From contig FTLJ01000036.1 in NCBI GenBank assembly GCA_900155495.1, positions 1-31,516 on the forward strand: DNA of 31,516 nt. The letters are read 5' to 3'. The first letter of the stretch is position 1. Every line of letters begins with the position of its first letter. The DNA comes from Porogramme epimiltina. Its lineage: Eukaryota; Basidiomycota; Agaricomycetes; Polyporales; Polyporaceae. The notes beneath the pieces are model-generated. The model ran no database searches, had not been told where the DNA came from, and was given only the letters and a program-made list of their open reading frames with translations. This document shows, one piece after another, positions 10,156 through 20,235 of the stretch. The translations under genes and the position numbers were made by a program.

Positions 10156-11416
10156 TTGGGGAAGGAACTTTCCATAAGCGAGTGTCTTTATATATGTATG
10201 AATGAGGACTACGATGTCCGTTAAAGTTGACAAGGATCGGGCTGTTAGATCCGAGTCGGATCGGGAGTGACTTGTGGCATGCGGAGCTGTCATTGAGTCT
10301 GGACGCAGGACTGGAGACAAGAGAAAAGATTGTTCACGTGTGAGTTGTTGAGTCTTCGAAGCTCAAGGTTAGTGTGACTGAATGACCGCATCAGCACTCC
10401 GGACACAGAACAGCTTCGAAGTATGAGGATGGGAATAAGCTCAGAAGGCAGGGTCCTCGAAGGCTGTTTCTGATGAAAATGTGCGCGCTCAACTTCTCTA
10501 TCACGATGTCGTATGTATTGTGATGCACTGCATGTATACACGTGGAGAGGCTGAAAAGACTGCTCAACTATAGTTCGCTGCCTTGAGTTTCTGCGGAAGA
10601 GCTTTTGGTTGGAAATCCTCACGCACTGGAGGGACACATAAATTTTCCCGGGGCGGTGCGCTGTTATTGTAGGAAGTATCGACAAATCCCCCACCACAAT
10701 GCTAAAGGGCAGGGCTAGAGCCAGACAGCCCCGGGGGATGTTCGGCGTTCGCCCATCGACCGCGCGAGGCCGGATGCCAGTGATTCGGCAGCAGTAGCTT
10801 GCGCGTGGCGCAGAGCGGGTCTTGCGGTTGTCGTCGCACATAGAACGTGGGTTGAGATAGATAGCATGGTAAGCCTAGCTACATGGTAGGGGAAGAACTT
10901 GGCCAAGAGTGGCGAATGTGTGAGGATGTGAGCCGTGAAAATCGCAGACCCGTTCGATTCGGGCAACACGTGGCGGCCTCGTCCTAGCGTCATTTCTGTA
11001 ATTAGCGCCGCCTCCCTTTGTGGCAGCGGCGTTGCGCTCTCCCCTGTCAACATATAAAAAGAGGTCCACCATCTGACCCTCTTCTCGGGAACTCCGCACC
11101 TGACTTCCATCGTTGAGTTGATTTATTCCTCCTCTGTCTACTGCGGTCTGATGACTTTGCCTTCTTCTAGTACAGCTTTAAACGCTAACTGTGTATTGGT
11201 GACTTGAGCTGCCTTCCTGCTGCTGCGGGCCTCCGGCGCCCAACCCTACGAGATCGTACGTTAAGACAAAGCGCACCTATCAGCGTAACGAGTCACATTT
11301 CTGATTGATAGCTGATTCCTCATACAGGCCCCGCCCATCAGTCCGCGTTGAACGAGTCTTCGTAGAGCTGACACAGATATTGCGGCGGCGCCGCGGCGAT
11401 CGAACGTATCTCAGCC
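10156..11416. other. Intergenic region before F-box gene 2
   Basis: No gene supported. A 131-codon reverse-strand ORF (11110-10715) resembles no known protein and lacks splice context. TATAAAAAG at 11053-11061 is a good core-promoter candidate for F-box gene 2. A possible 5'-leader intron at about 11256-11327 (GTACGT to CAG, branch-like CTGATT) would shorten the otherwise long leader to a normal size. Confidence 0.4.
10186..10195 (-). promoter_or_regulatory. TATA box probably separated from membrane-protein copy 3
   Basis: The reverse strand reads ATATATAAAG here, about 30 bases outside the right end of the TIR element. If the element is removed in thought, this TATA box sits about 50 bases before the copy 3 start codon, a normal fungal core-promoter spacing. 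The element now places about 2 kb between them. Assignment to copy 3 is inference. Confidence 0.4.
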
Positions 11417-12868
11417 ATGGAATCCAGCGTCGCCACGTGCATTGTTTTACCGCCAGAGCTCTGGAGTCTTGTCTCTTATTTCCTCGACGACAGTGGCCTG
11501 TTCTCTCTTGCAGTCACGGATTCATTATTCAACAGAATTGCCACCCCAACACTATACTCGAGCGTCCACCTTCATCATTTTCCCCAACTTCCGGCGTTTC
11601 TTACAACCATTCTTGACGACCACGAAGCATCCCCTCTGGGAGTTCCCAAGACTCCCGCGCGACGATTGTCCCTTCACGTTCGCACCCTGAATACGTGTCA
11701 TCTGGCCTTCAATGACCTGCGAGGTTCACTGACGAGTCTCGAGGGGATCGCGGGCGATATCAGTCATGTCCAACTTGCGAATGCTAATAATGCCGACGAT
11801 TTTTACCTGCGCCGACAAAATTCTACGCACACTTCTCACTAACGACTACCTTATGCTCCGCGCAGTCCACATTGGTGTTTCGAGCATGGTCGAAGACTCG
11901 AGCTCAAGCTCTAATTTTAACGTTGATTCCATTGGTAGCCGACTTCCAGCGCTCCAGCACCTCTCCCTCAACTTTTTGTTGTATCCCAGCTCTCCCCACA
12001 ATGCATTCATAAGGGATATTGCGGTCGCGCTCGCACCTCAGCTAAAGACCTTCCACTTGCCGCGGAACATGGACAACGTGCTCCCACCCACACCCGGATT
12101 ACATTACTTCGGGGTCAACTTACACGCCGTACGCGACTCTGCTCTCGCAATGCTCCAAACCATACGTAACACCTCGTCCTGGGGAGTAGGATACGCCGAC
12201 ATCTCTCCCTCTTCAGCAGCAGTCCCCGCCCACCATCAACCCACTCCCGAGCTCCTCGCGTTCCTTACATCCCATCCCGTTCCTGCCATTCCGATCTGCG
12301 TCGCGCGTTTGAGTGATTCTACGAGGATACCGGGATGGTGTGAGGGAAGGATGTGCACCGCAGAGCCTAGTCGGTGGGACTTGATTCTAAGCATGCAGGC
12401 GGTCGAGGACATGGCGCCCGAAGTGCGCGGACTAGGAATTGCCATTATGGAGCTGGGGGTGACAGAGTTGGCGGCAGGGAGGTTGGCCTGGGCGATGCTT
12501 GAGGAGCTGGTGATAATTACGTGGACTTGTCCCGGCATGGTGAGCTTCTCTCCTTCTACTTGGCGCGGGGTGTGTACTGATGTGTGAGTGGGTAGGATGT
12601 ACTGCGCGCATTTGGCCCGATTGTGCTTGCCCGTGCGCCATTTCTACACACCTTGCTCATCTCTTGTGAGGAGGAGAAGCCAAGGGCCCAGTTGTCGCAG
12701 GAGGTAGAGCAGCAACGAATGCTGCTGTCAGAGTTCGGTATGTATGCGCGGTCGGGTCGGCTACGCCGTGTCGCGTTCACAGCGGAGTTTGAGTGGGAGA
12801 GGGATACGGAAGGAAAATGGTCCATACCAAGCATCTTGACCTCAGAGGGCGTGGGCAATGCTCAATAA
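11417..12868 (+). CDS. F-box protein 2
   Basis: Paralogue of F-box protein 1, with ATG in good context (GCCATGG). The F-box is at residues ~10-50 (LPPELWSLVSYFL ... TPTLYSSVHL). The main body runs 11766-12539. Intron 12540-12595 is at the same position as in F-box gene 1, and the last exon 12596-12868 begins DVLRAFGPIVLARAP and includes LRRVAFTAEFEWER. Between exon 1 (frame from 11417) and the body the reading frame shifts by one. A 40-nt intron 11724-11763 (GAG|GTTCAC to ATATCAG|) restores frame and gives 451 aa, but it is unusually short with a poor donor. A simple frameshift near 11730-11760 is the alternative. F-box gene 1 has no intron there. The gene is therefore intact or newly broken; I cannot decide. 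Confidence 0.75.
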
Positions 12869-13336
12869 GCGATGTTTTCTGTTCAAACAATGGCTCGACC
12901 TTATAGTTGAACCAGCGAGTTTAGAGGAACTTGAAATTTAGCTCGTAGGACGTGGGCAGAAGGACGGTAGAAAATATCCATTTTTGGAAGATATTACTAT
13001 AATGGAGACAAACGTTATCAATAAACTGCCGCGAAAGCCGAAGACTTCTCAAGGGTGTTGGGCACAGCTACAGACCCAGATCGGAGGTCTCGGGGCAAGA
13101 GTGCGGTAAGATGTGACGGTGACCCGGTGACCTGAACAGACGCTCGATGCGCTGGCAGGGGTGTGACTGGCGTGTGACCGTGATTCTAGAGCATTCTGTG
13201 GGAAAGCGGTCATAAGCACGGTCGTCACCAAAAAATCGGACCCCAGTACTCTTGCTCACCTCCGTCTCCTTTCCTCCCTCTTCCTCCTCGCTCTCGCTCT
13301 CGTTCGCGTTCTCTCTCCGTCACTTTCACCTGAGCC
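12869..13336. promoter_or_regulatory. HSP60 promoter region
   Basis: No ORF of note. The region holds a heat-shock-element-like site at 13184-13196 and a long CT-rich tract (about 13257-13330) just before the HSP60 start, typical of leaders of strongly expressed fungal genes. Confidence 0.55.
13184..13196. promoter_or_regulatory. Heat-shock element
   Basis: TTCTAGAGCATTC contains three alternating 5-bp units (TTC, GAG, TTC) with exact spacing; one base departs from the ideal TTCnnGAAnnTTC. It lies about 140 bases before the HSP60 start codon, where HSF-type factors bind in fungi. Confidence 0.5.
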
Positions 13337-14319
13337 ATGCACCGTCTCTCCTCCGCGTCGTCCTCTGCTGTCCGCCGCTCCGCTGCGAAGGCTGCTAAGC
13401 CTGCATTGAAGCGCGGTGCCCACAAGGAAGTCAAATTCTCCAACGAGGGTCGCGCGAGCATCCTCAAGGGTGTCGATGTCCTCGCGAACGCTGTCAGCGT
13501 TACGCTCGGTCCTAAGGGTAAGACTTTCCCTGCTGTTCGATGCCGCGCGTGGACAGGCGCGACTGACACGTCGTTTCGCAGGTCGCAACGTCATCATCGA
13601 GCAGCCCTTTGGCGGCCCGAAGATCACCAAGGGTAAGTGTAACTTTTTGCTGTCTCCCATCCTATGGGCAATGCGTCGAGCGATGAGGAGCTAGTGAGCA
13701 GAGCGCGGCCGGTCCACGTCGTTGGGCGGCCGTCGGGCGGAAGAGTATATGACGTACATTATGAAGCGCGTTCGGCCGCGCTTTTCCGTTCGCACTTTTC
13801 ACTGCGTGCCCTCCCTACATATCATTCCTTTCTTCTGCCACGTCGCGCGCGTTTCCACGTCTCCTCGCGGTCTCGGAAGCTGCTTTCCATTCATTAACCG
13901 ATGCTGACACATCTTTTCAGACGGTGTTACGGTAGCCAAGTCGATCACTCTCAAGGACAAGTTTGAGAACCTCGGTGCTCGGTATGCCCTCTTCTTTGTT
14001 GGAGACGTTCGTGCGCTAACCAGACGTTCCAGCCTTGTCCAGGACGTCGCTCAAAAGACGAACGAGATTGCTGGCGATGGCACGACGACTGCGACCGTGC
14101 TCGCGCGCGCGATCTATTCGGAGGGCGTGAAGAATGTCGCCGCTGGTTGCAATCCCATGGACCTCCGCCGTGGCTCGCAGGCAGCGGTGGAGCGTGTCGT
14201 CGAGTTCCTTGCAAGCCACGCTAAGACGATCACGACGACGGCCGAGATTGCACAGGTTGCCACTATCTCCGCGAACGGCGACACCAAGGTCGGGAACCTT
14301 ATTGCGCAGGCGATGGAGA

Positions 14320-14356
<37 letters not shown>

Positions 14357-15527
14357 CCGTACCATCGAGGACGAGATCGAGATCACCGAGGGCATGCGCT
14401 TCGACCGCGGATTCATCTCACCCTACTTCGTCACGGACCCGAAGTCGCAGAAGGTCGAGTACGAGAAGCCCCTCATCCTCTTTGCGGAGAAGAAGATTTC
14501 GGCTCTGAGCGAGATCCTTCCGACTCTCGAGATCGCCGCGCAGCAGCGTCGTCCCCTCATCATCATCGCCGAGGACATCGACGGCGAGGCCCTTGCTGCG
14601 TGCGTCGTCAACAAGCTTCGCGGGCAGCTGCAGGTATGCGCTGTGAAGGCTCCCGGCTTCGGTGACAACCGCAAGAGCATCCTCGGTGACCTCGCGATCC
14701 TCTCCGGCGGTACTGTCTTCACGGAGGAGCTGGACATGAAGCTCGACAACATCACCCCTGACATGCTCGGGTCCACGGGCTCGATTACGATCACCAAGGA
14801 CGACACTGTCCTGCTCAACGGCGCGGGTGGCAAGGACGCTGTTCAGGCACGGTGCGAACAGATCCGCGCGCTCATCGAGGACCGGACGACGAGCGAGTAC
14901 GACCGCACGAAGCTCCAGGAGCGGCTCGCCAAGCTTTCTGGTGGTGTCGCGGTCATCAAGGTCGGAGGCACGTCGGAGGTGGAGGTCGGGGAGAAGAAGG
15001 ACCGTTACGACGACGCGCTGAACGCGACCCGGGCGGCCGTCGAGGAGGGTATTCTTCCTGGCGGTGGTATTGCGCTGTTGAAGGCGTCGCTCGCGCTCGG
15101 TGCGAACTCTCCGGGTGCTCAGGGATCGTCGCCGGTTGCGGCGGACGCGAAGCCCATTGCGACGGCCAACTTCGACCAGGAGCTCGGCGTGTCGATTATC
15201 CGCCGCGCGCTGACGAACCCGGCGCGGACGATCCTGACGAACGCGGGCGAGGAGTCAAGCGTGATTGTCGGTACGTTGCTCGGGCAGTACGGCAGCTCGG
15301 ACAAGTTCACGTGGGGATACGACGCGAGCAAGGGCGAGTACGTCGACATGATCCAGGCGGGTATTGTCGACCCGCTGAAGGTTGTGCGGACGGCGCTCAT
15401 TGACGCCGCGGGCGTGTCGAGCTTGTTGACGACGAGCGAGGCGTGCGTGGTGGAGATCGAGGACCCGAAGCCGCCTATGGCGCCGATGGGTGGTATGGGC
15501 GGGATGGGTGGCATGGGCGGGTTCTAA
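13337..15527 (+). CDS. hsp60: Mitochondrial chaperonin HSP60
   Basis: Group I chaperonin (GroEL family) that folds imported proteins in the mitochondrial matrix with HSP10. Exons 13337-13517, 13582-13632, 13921-13981 and 14033-15527 give 595 aa, close to the usual family length. The first ~27 residues are basic, rich in Ser and Ala and lack acidic residues, as in a matrix-targeting peptide; mature sequence starts near [18 protein letters not shown]. The nucleotide-binding loop [11 protein letters not shown] is at residues ~112-122. The sequence is collinear with GroEL throughout, including [16 protein letters not shown] and [13 protein letters not shown]. The C-terminus ends in GGM repeats ([12 protein letters not shown]). 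Intron 2 (288 nt) is far longer than the others. A heat-shock element lies upstream. The ORF is GC-rich and uses codons typical of a highly expressed gene. No defects. Confidence 0.98.
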
Positions 15528-16135
15528 GCTCGCTCAGGCTGTGAAAAGTATTATGGGTCCGTCTAGTCGTCGTCGTTCACATCTTCGTCATGCTCGCATC
15601 CACACACCCCACGCTGCATCGCTACCGTTACATGTCTGTGCTATGATACGTTTACATAGTCTTTTACACCGCCATAGTGTACTCTGTCGTTTAGTTATGC
15701 TCACGCATGAGCAATGCCATCACACTCCCCTCTTACATGTTTCTGCGTGTCTTGTTTGAATGTTGGGATGGTGTCGGAACAGTCTTCTGCGACGGCGGGC
15801 GGGGGTCGAAGGACAAGGCGGGGGCAAAGGCCGAGGAGGAGAGGGCGGCCGATTGGGCGAGTGGAAAATACGGAAAGTGGGGGGGTCTTGGATTGGCTGG
15901 CGGGGCGGACGGCGGGCGCGCGGAAAATGAAAGTGGGGGGGCGGGGCGGGCGCTCGTCTGTGGACGATATTCGAGTCGAACGAGGTTCGTCGATCGATCG
16001 CGCACGATGAAAACGCCAGTCTCGCTCTTATACTCGGGGCCTCCCGCCCTCGTCCCCTACCCTCCGCCTCTCTCTCTCCTGCTTTCGGCTTGCTCTGCCC
16101 CTGCTTTCCCAGCCTAGTCCACCCACACACACACC
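15528..16135. promoter_or_regulatory. HSP60 3' flank and ERG20 promoter region
   Basis: No gene seen. The first part is the HSP60 3' flank. From about 15780 the + strand is strongly purine-rich (G runs). It contains inverted CCAAT motifs (ATTGG, near 15853 and 15894) and then changes to a CT-rich leader (about 16030-16110) before the ERG20 start. A TATA-like CTTATACT lies near 16026. Confidence 0.4.
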
Positions 16136-17493
16136 ATGGCCGACGCAAAGGCGCAGAAGCGGGCAAAGTTTGACGCCGTCTTCCCTATCCTCCGCGAGGA
16201 GCTCCTCGGCTACCTCAAGCAGGAGGGCATGCCCACCGATGCTGTCGACTGGTTCCAGCGTGTGCGTCTCCTCTCTCCTCTGCGCCTGCTCTTTGCGCGG
16301 CTGACGCGCCGGTGTGCAGAACCTTGACTACAACGTCCCCGGCGGCAAGCTTAACCGTGGCATCTCCGTTGTCGACTCGGTCGAGATCCTCAAGGGTCGT
16401 GCGCTCACCGATGAGGAGTACTTCAAGGCCGCGCTCCTTGGGTGGTGCGTCGAGTTCGTGAGTCCCTTCGTTTTGACCGCGCGGCCCCTTGTCCTTGCCC
16501 TCCCTCGCTTTCGTGGTCGCGCGCGCAAGTCTAGAATGTGTCGCTGACATGTTCTGGCGCGTAGCTGCAAGCATTCTTCCTCGTCTCGGACGACATGATG
16601 GACCAGTCCGTCACCCGTCGCGGCCAGCCTTGCTGGTACCGCGTCGAGGGCATCTCCTACATCGCAATCAACGACTCCTTCATGCTCGAGGGCGCCATCT
16701 ACTTCCTCCTGAAGAAGCACTTCCGTGCAGACTCCTGCTATGTTGACCTTCTCGAGCTCTTCCATGACGTACGTGCTTTCGAGTCCCGAGTGTGTGGCTG
16801 GAGGAAAGGTGCTTATGCGCGGGATGCAGACGACGTTCCAGACGGAGATTGGGCAGCTTATCGACCTCATTACCGCACCCGAAGACCACGTCGACCTGAG
16901 CAAATTCTCCCTTGCCAAGTACGTCTTTTCTCTCTTATGTCTCTCTCTCTCGTTAACTCCTGGCGCACAGGCACCAGAAGATCGTCATCTACAAGACGGC
17001 GTACTACTCCTTCTACCTCCCTGTTGCCCTTGCCATGTACATGTGCGGCATCCCACACACCGAGTCCAACGATCCATACGCGCTCGCGCAGAGCATCCTC
17101 GTCCCGCTCGGCGAGTATTTCCAGGTGCAGGACGACTTCCTCGACTATGCGATGCCCCCGGAGCTCCTCGGCAAGGTCGGTACGGACATCATCGACAACA
17201 AGTGCTCGTGGTGCGTCAACACCGCGCTCGCGCTCGCGACGCCTGCGCAGCGCGCCGTGCTCGACGCCAACTACGGCCGCAAGGACGCGCAGGCCGAGGC
17301 GCGCGTCAAGGCGCTGTACGAGGAGATGGGCATCCGCGGCAAGTACGAGGAGTACGAGGAGGCGGCGTATAAGCGCATCATGGGCCTCATCGAGACTATC
17401 CCCGCGCAGCCGGTTACGCCGGCGGGCGGTGTCGTGCTCAAACGGGAGGTGTTCAAGGCGTTCTTGGACAAGATCTACAAGAGGCAGAAGTGA
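16136..17493 (+). CDS. ERG20: Farnesyl diphosphate synthase
   Basis: Class I trans-prenyltransferase that condenses DMAPP/GPP with IPP to give farnesyl diphosphate for sterols, ubiquinone, dolichol and prenylated proteins; normally cytosolic. Exons 16136-16261, 16320-16457, 16565-16768, 16830-16918 and 16971-17493 give 359 aa, the normal length. The first Asp-rich motif DDMMD is at residues 97-101, preceded by two Phe at 92-93, the bulky residues that limit chain length to C15 in eukaryotic FPP synthases. The second Asp-rich motif DDFLD is at 240-244. Other family blocks are [44 protein letters not shown] and the basic C-terminus KIYKRQK. The ATG is in good context (CACCATGG). Its neighbours give no sign of a terpene cluster: no terpene synthase is in the window. 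Confidence 0.97.
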
Positions 17494-17929
17494 ATGTCGG
17501 TGGAGGCGGACTATGTACTTGTAACATACCTTAGCGGTTTGCGTATCCAACGGGGCTCTCCGCTTATCCTTGGCTATTCGCGTGATCTCACTCTGACTGT
17601 CGCGGTCGTTAAAACGCCGCCGCTCATTGCAGGCCGAATGTTTCGGTGCGCGGGAGGATTGTTTGCTCACGAGTTAACTGATAGCTCATGAGTGACATGT
17701 CATCATGCATTCAGTAGTATATGCGGGGAAGACGTAACGGTTGGCGCTGCCGAGGGCGTTAAAGTCGCTCAAGTTTGGTAGACTGGCACAAAGCGTTGTA
17801 CACTCGCTTTCACTACGGCCCACATGGCGGGAGGTGGAGGTAAATACAGCCAGGAATGCGCCGAGTGTCCTGAACAGCCAAATGCAAGCAATTGAAGGCG
17901 CGAAGCGTCCGTTCTCTACAGTAGCGCAA
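17494..17929. other. Intergenic region between ERG20 and membrane-protein copy 4
   Basis: Convergent 3' flanks; no gene recognised. Short open frames here show no family similarity. Confidence 0.5.
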
Positions 17930-19496
17930 TTACGACGATGAAAGGAAACTAGCTCCGGAGCAATCTCCAGTGCATCGAGCTCGTACCGTGCTTCCGTGAG
18001 CTGTCAAGAGTGGGGAAATGGAGCTGGAACTTGGGTGTGTAGAATGTGTACGACGCGTTCTCTCCGCACTTCTGATCCTTCCATGTCCATGCACAGGATC
18101 CGGGGGCTCGTGGAAGGTGGTAACTATGATGGGAAGACCCCGTTCCGCTTTCTCCTTACTGATAGAGACAAGTATCATGACTATCAGCGGGTAGGAACCC
18201 TAAAACGAGGGTTAGATATTGTTGTGCAAGCGAAGACGGCTGAAATACTTGCCACGAGCGGTACAAGACATCCGTTAGTGAAGATAGAGAACTGTTTAAA
18301 GAAAACCCTGGACTTCAGGTCCTCAAACTCGATCAGATTGGCGACTAATACAACTAGCTGCAATTATATTCACGAAGGTCACCCTCGTAACGTGCATAGA
18401 ACTATTCCTGCGATACACGAACTGCTCACCCAAAATGCGCTATACACTGTACCAGACTCCACGAGGAGGGAAAGGACGTTGAGAGTTTGTGTTGTATATC
18501 TGCTGCTTCGTAGCTGCTTCAAAAACAGCTGGCGATGCTTCCTGAGGTCTCTCAGTGAACCTTGTTTGAAGCGTAGAGTGAACAAGGTCCCATACCTGGC
18601 TTTGTAGACGACGAGGAGAACAGCAGCAACATTGCTGCCTAGAGAGAGCCCAAATGCCGCAGTGCCAGGGGCGTAGTACGTATACATCGAGTTTCCAGGG
18701 ATGGAGTCGGCGAGAATGGGAGCATAATTCCCGAGGAGGGGCCGCACTGAGTCGGCTCCGCACACTCGTTTATCATTTATCAGTACACACGAGTTTAGAA
18801 TGAAGATTAGATTAGAGTGCTCACGGAGTGTAGCTGTTATGATGAGAGCTCCCAAGCTCGGAACCCACTTGTTCGGGGTCCACAAGACGCATACTCTCCA
18901 CCAAACGATAGCGTCGCTGATGACAATCTAGGTGCAGTGCCAGATGATTAGGATGCTGCGCACATATTTTTCCAGTAATATTAACTTACATTGATCGTGA
19001 GCATGATGGCCATAGCACCCTGTTCTTCGTAAAGACCACGAGTGTTGACCAAATAATCAGCGACATGGGCGTTTTCAAACAAAGACTCAGTTGCGGTTTG
19101 TATGAATGCATAGTTGAATCCGTAGAAAACAATGTTGGACCCGATGAGCATCATGACGCATAAAAGCTGAACGTAGAAGGGGAGCCGACCGGTAAGACCT
19201 TTGTATCTGCACGTTCTTCGGAGACGTGAGCCCCGCAGAGTTCGACACGGCTTGAGCCATTGATTACTTACGTTAAGAGGACAACGGCAGATACAGCGAG
19301 AAGCATAAAAACACCTATAGCGGGGCCTGTCAGTGTGCATACACACTCGGTAGAGCGAACATCACATACCCAAAAACACTGAAGAGAGTGCCAGCACGCT
19401 GAGATGGCGGTGCAGTGTTCCATTGCTTACTGGATTATCTCGATCCGGAAACGACGGATGAGACCTGGAGATGATGGTTGAGTTACAGTCGGACAT
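17930..19496 (-). CDS. Seven-helix membrane protein, copy 4
   Basis: Fourth and most distant paralogue, on the reverse strand. Exons in transcript order: 19496-19370, 19314-19272, 19206-18990, 18927-18825, 18764-18596, 18541-18430, 18357-18253, 18199-17930; 381 aa. Exons 2, 4 and 6 (43, 103, 112 nt) match copies 1 and 2 exactly. Helix 3 carries SDAIVWWRVCVLW (residues ~133-145), helix 5 ends in YKAR, and the last helix is SYPLIVMILVSI (from ~294). The intron before exon 8 fits only as GC-AG (GTG|GCAAGT ... TTTTAG|GGT), which keeps phase 0 like the other copies. The N-terminal tail has NST and NGT sequons. The C-terminal tail after the last helix is Ser/Thr/His-rich and unlike the other copies; an unrecognised extra intron there is possible. 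Function unknown. Confidence 0.8.
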
Positions 19497-20235
19497 TTCT
19501 TATAAGGGTGTTGAGGGAGTATCGAGAGGTATACGTCGTGGGCGAGACGGTGGTAGCCATTTATTTGAAGTACTTTCGAGTTCTCAGCCGCGTCCTGGCT
19601 GGAGACTTCTTATCTGACAACGATCTGATTAGCACACCGGCATTTCTTATGAATCAATGACGTTACTACGGTGAGCTGACAGTGTCTGCTTGGAAACGTG
19701 AAAGGAGTGGATCGGATGCCCGACTCGGCGGCGGACTCCTCGGAGCGCACGCTGCGAACAGCGGCGGGCTGTATGCACCTGCCCTGGGCTGTTCTGAGGA
19801 GACGAAAGGCGAGGGTCAGTATGCACCATATACATTATCAGAGCTTAAGAGAGTCACACTGGCATGTCCAATGCGGGGCCAACTTTGTCCCCAGATCTGG
19901 GACCGTAAGACCACTGACGGACACGCACAGGAAGAGGCATCAACGTGGACTAGTACGGCGGAGTCCGAAATGCATACAATCAAAGAAACGGCACGGCGTT
20001 TGCCGACTTACCCAACTTGAACTTGAAGCGCGCGGCGGGCGCAACGCTCGACATCCAAGTAAGTTTAATTCGTCTCATATCGTGCCTAGTCTACGTCTGC
20101 CAGGCTCCAGCGCTGAGGTACGAAAATCGCTTCCAGTGAACGCCGCCGCTCCGATCGCGGGCGGATTTTCGGCAGCTGTCATCAATACACTATAAATTCA
20201 GCGTCCAAGGATGCCACCTCAACGCAAACGCAACA
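19497..20235. promoter_or_regulatory. Divergent promoter region, membrane-protein copy 4 / P450-1
   Basis: No gene supported. TATAAATT at 20191-20198 lies about 40 bases before the P450-1 start and is a convincing core promoter. On the other strand no clear TATA box at a suitable distance serves membrane-protein copy 4. Confidence 0.5.
20191..20198 (+). promoter_or_regulatory. TATA box of P450-1
   Basis: TATAAATT, about 40 bases before the ATG. Confidence 0.55.

Noticed and set aside
10715..11110. 131-codon reverse-strand ORF upstream of F-box gene 2
   Set aside because: No recognisable domain, no paralogue in the window, and no exon neighbours with splice signals.
14114..14833. Reverse-strand open frames opposite HSP60
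   Set aside because: Same shadow effect; no family similarity, and the + strand is a certain chaperonin gene.
16328..17670. Long reverse-strand open frames opposite ERG20 (196 and 266 codons)
   Set aside because: They are shadows of GC-rich codon bias; the + strand encodes a full farnesyl diphosphate synthase with all motifs.
19498..19503. TATAAG just upstream of the membrane-protein copy 4 ATG as its TATA box
   Set aside because: It lies only a few bases from the start codon, too close for a core promoter driving that ATG.
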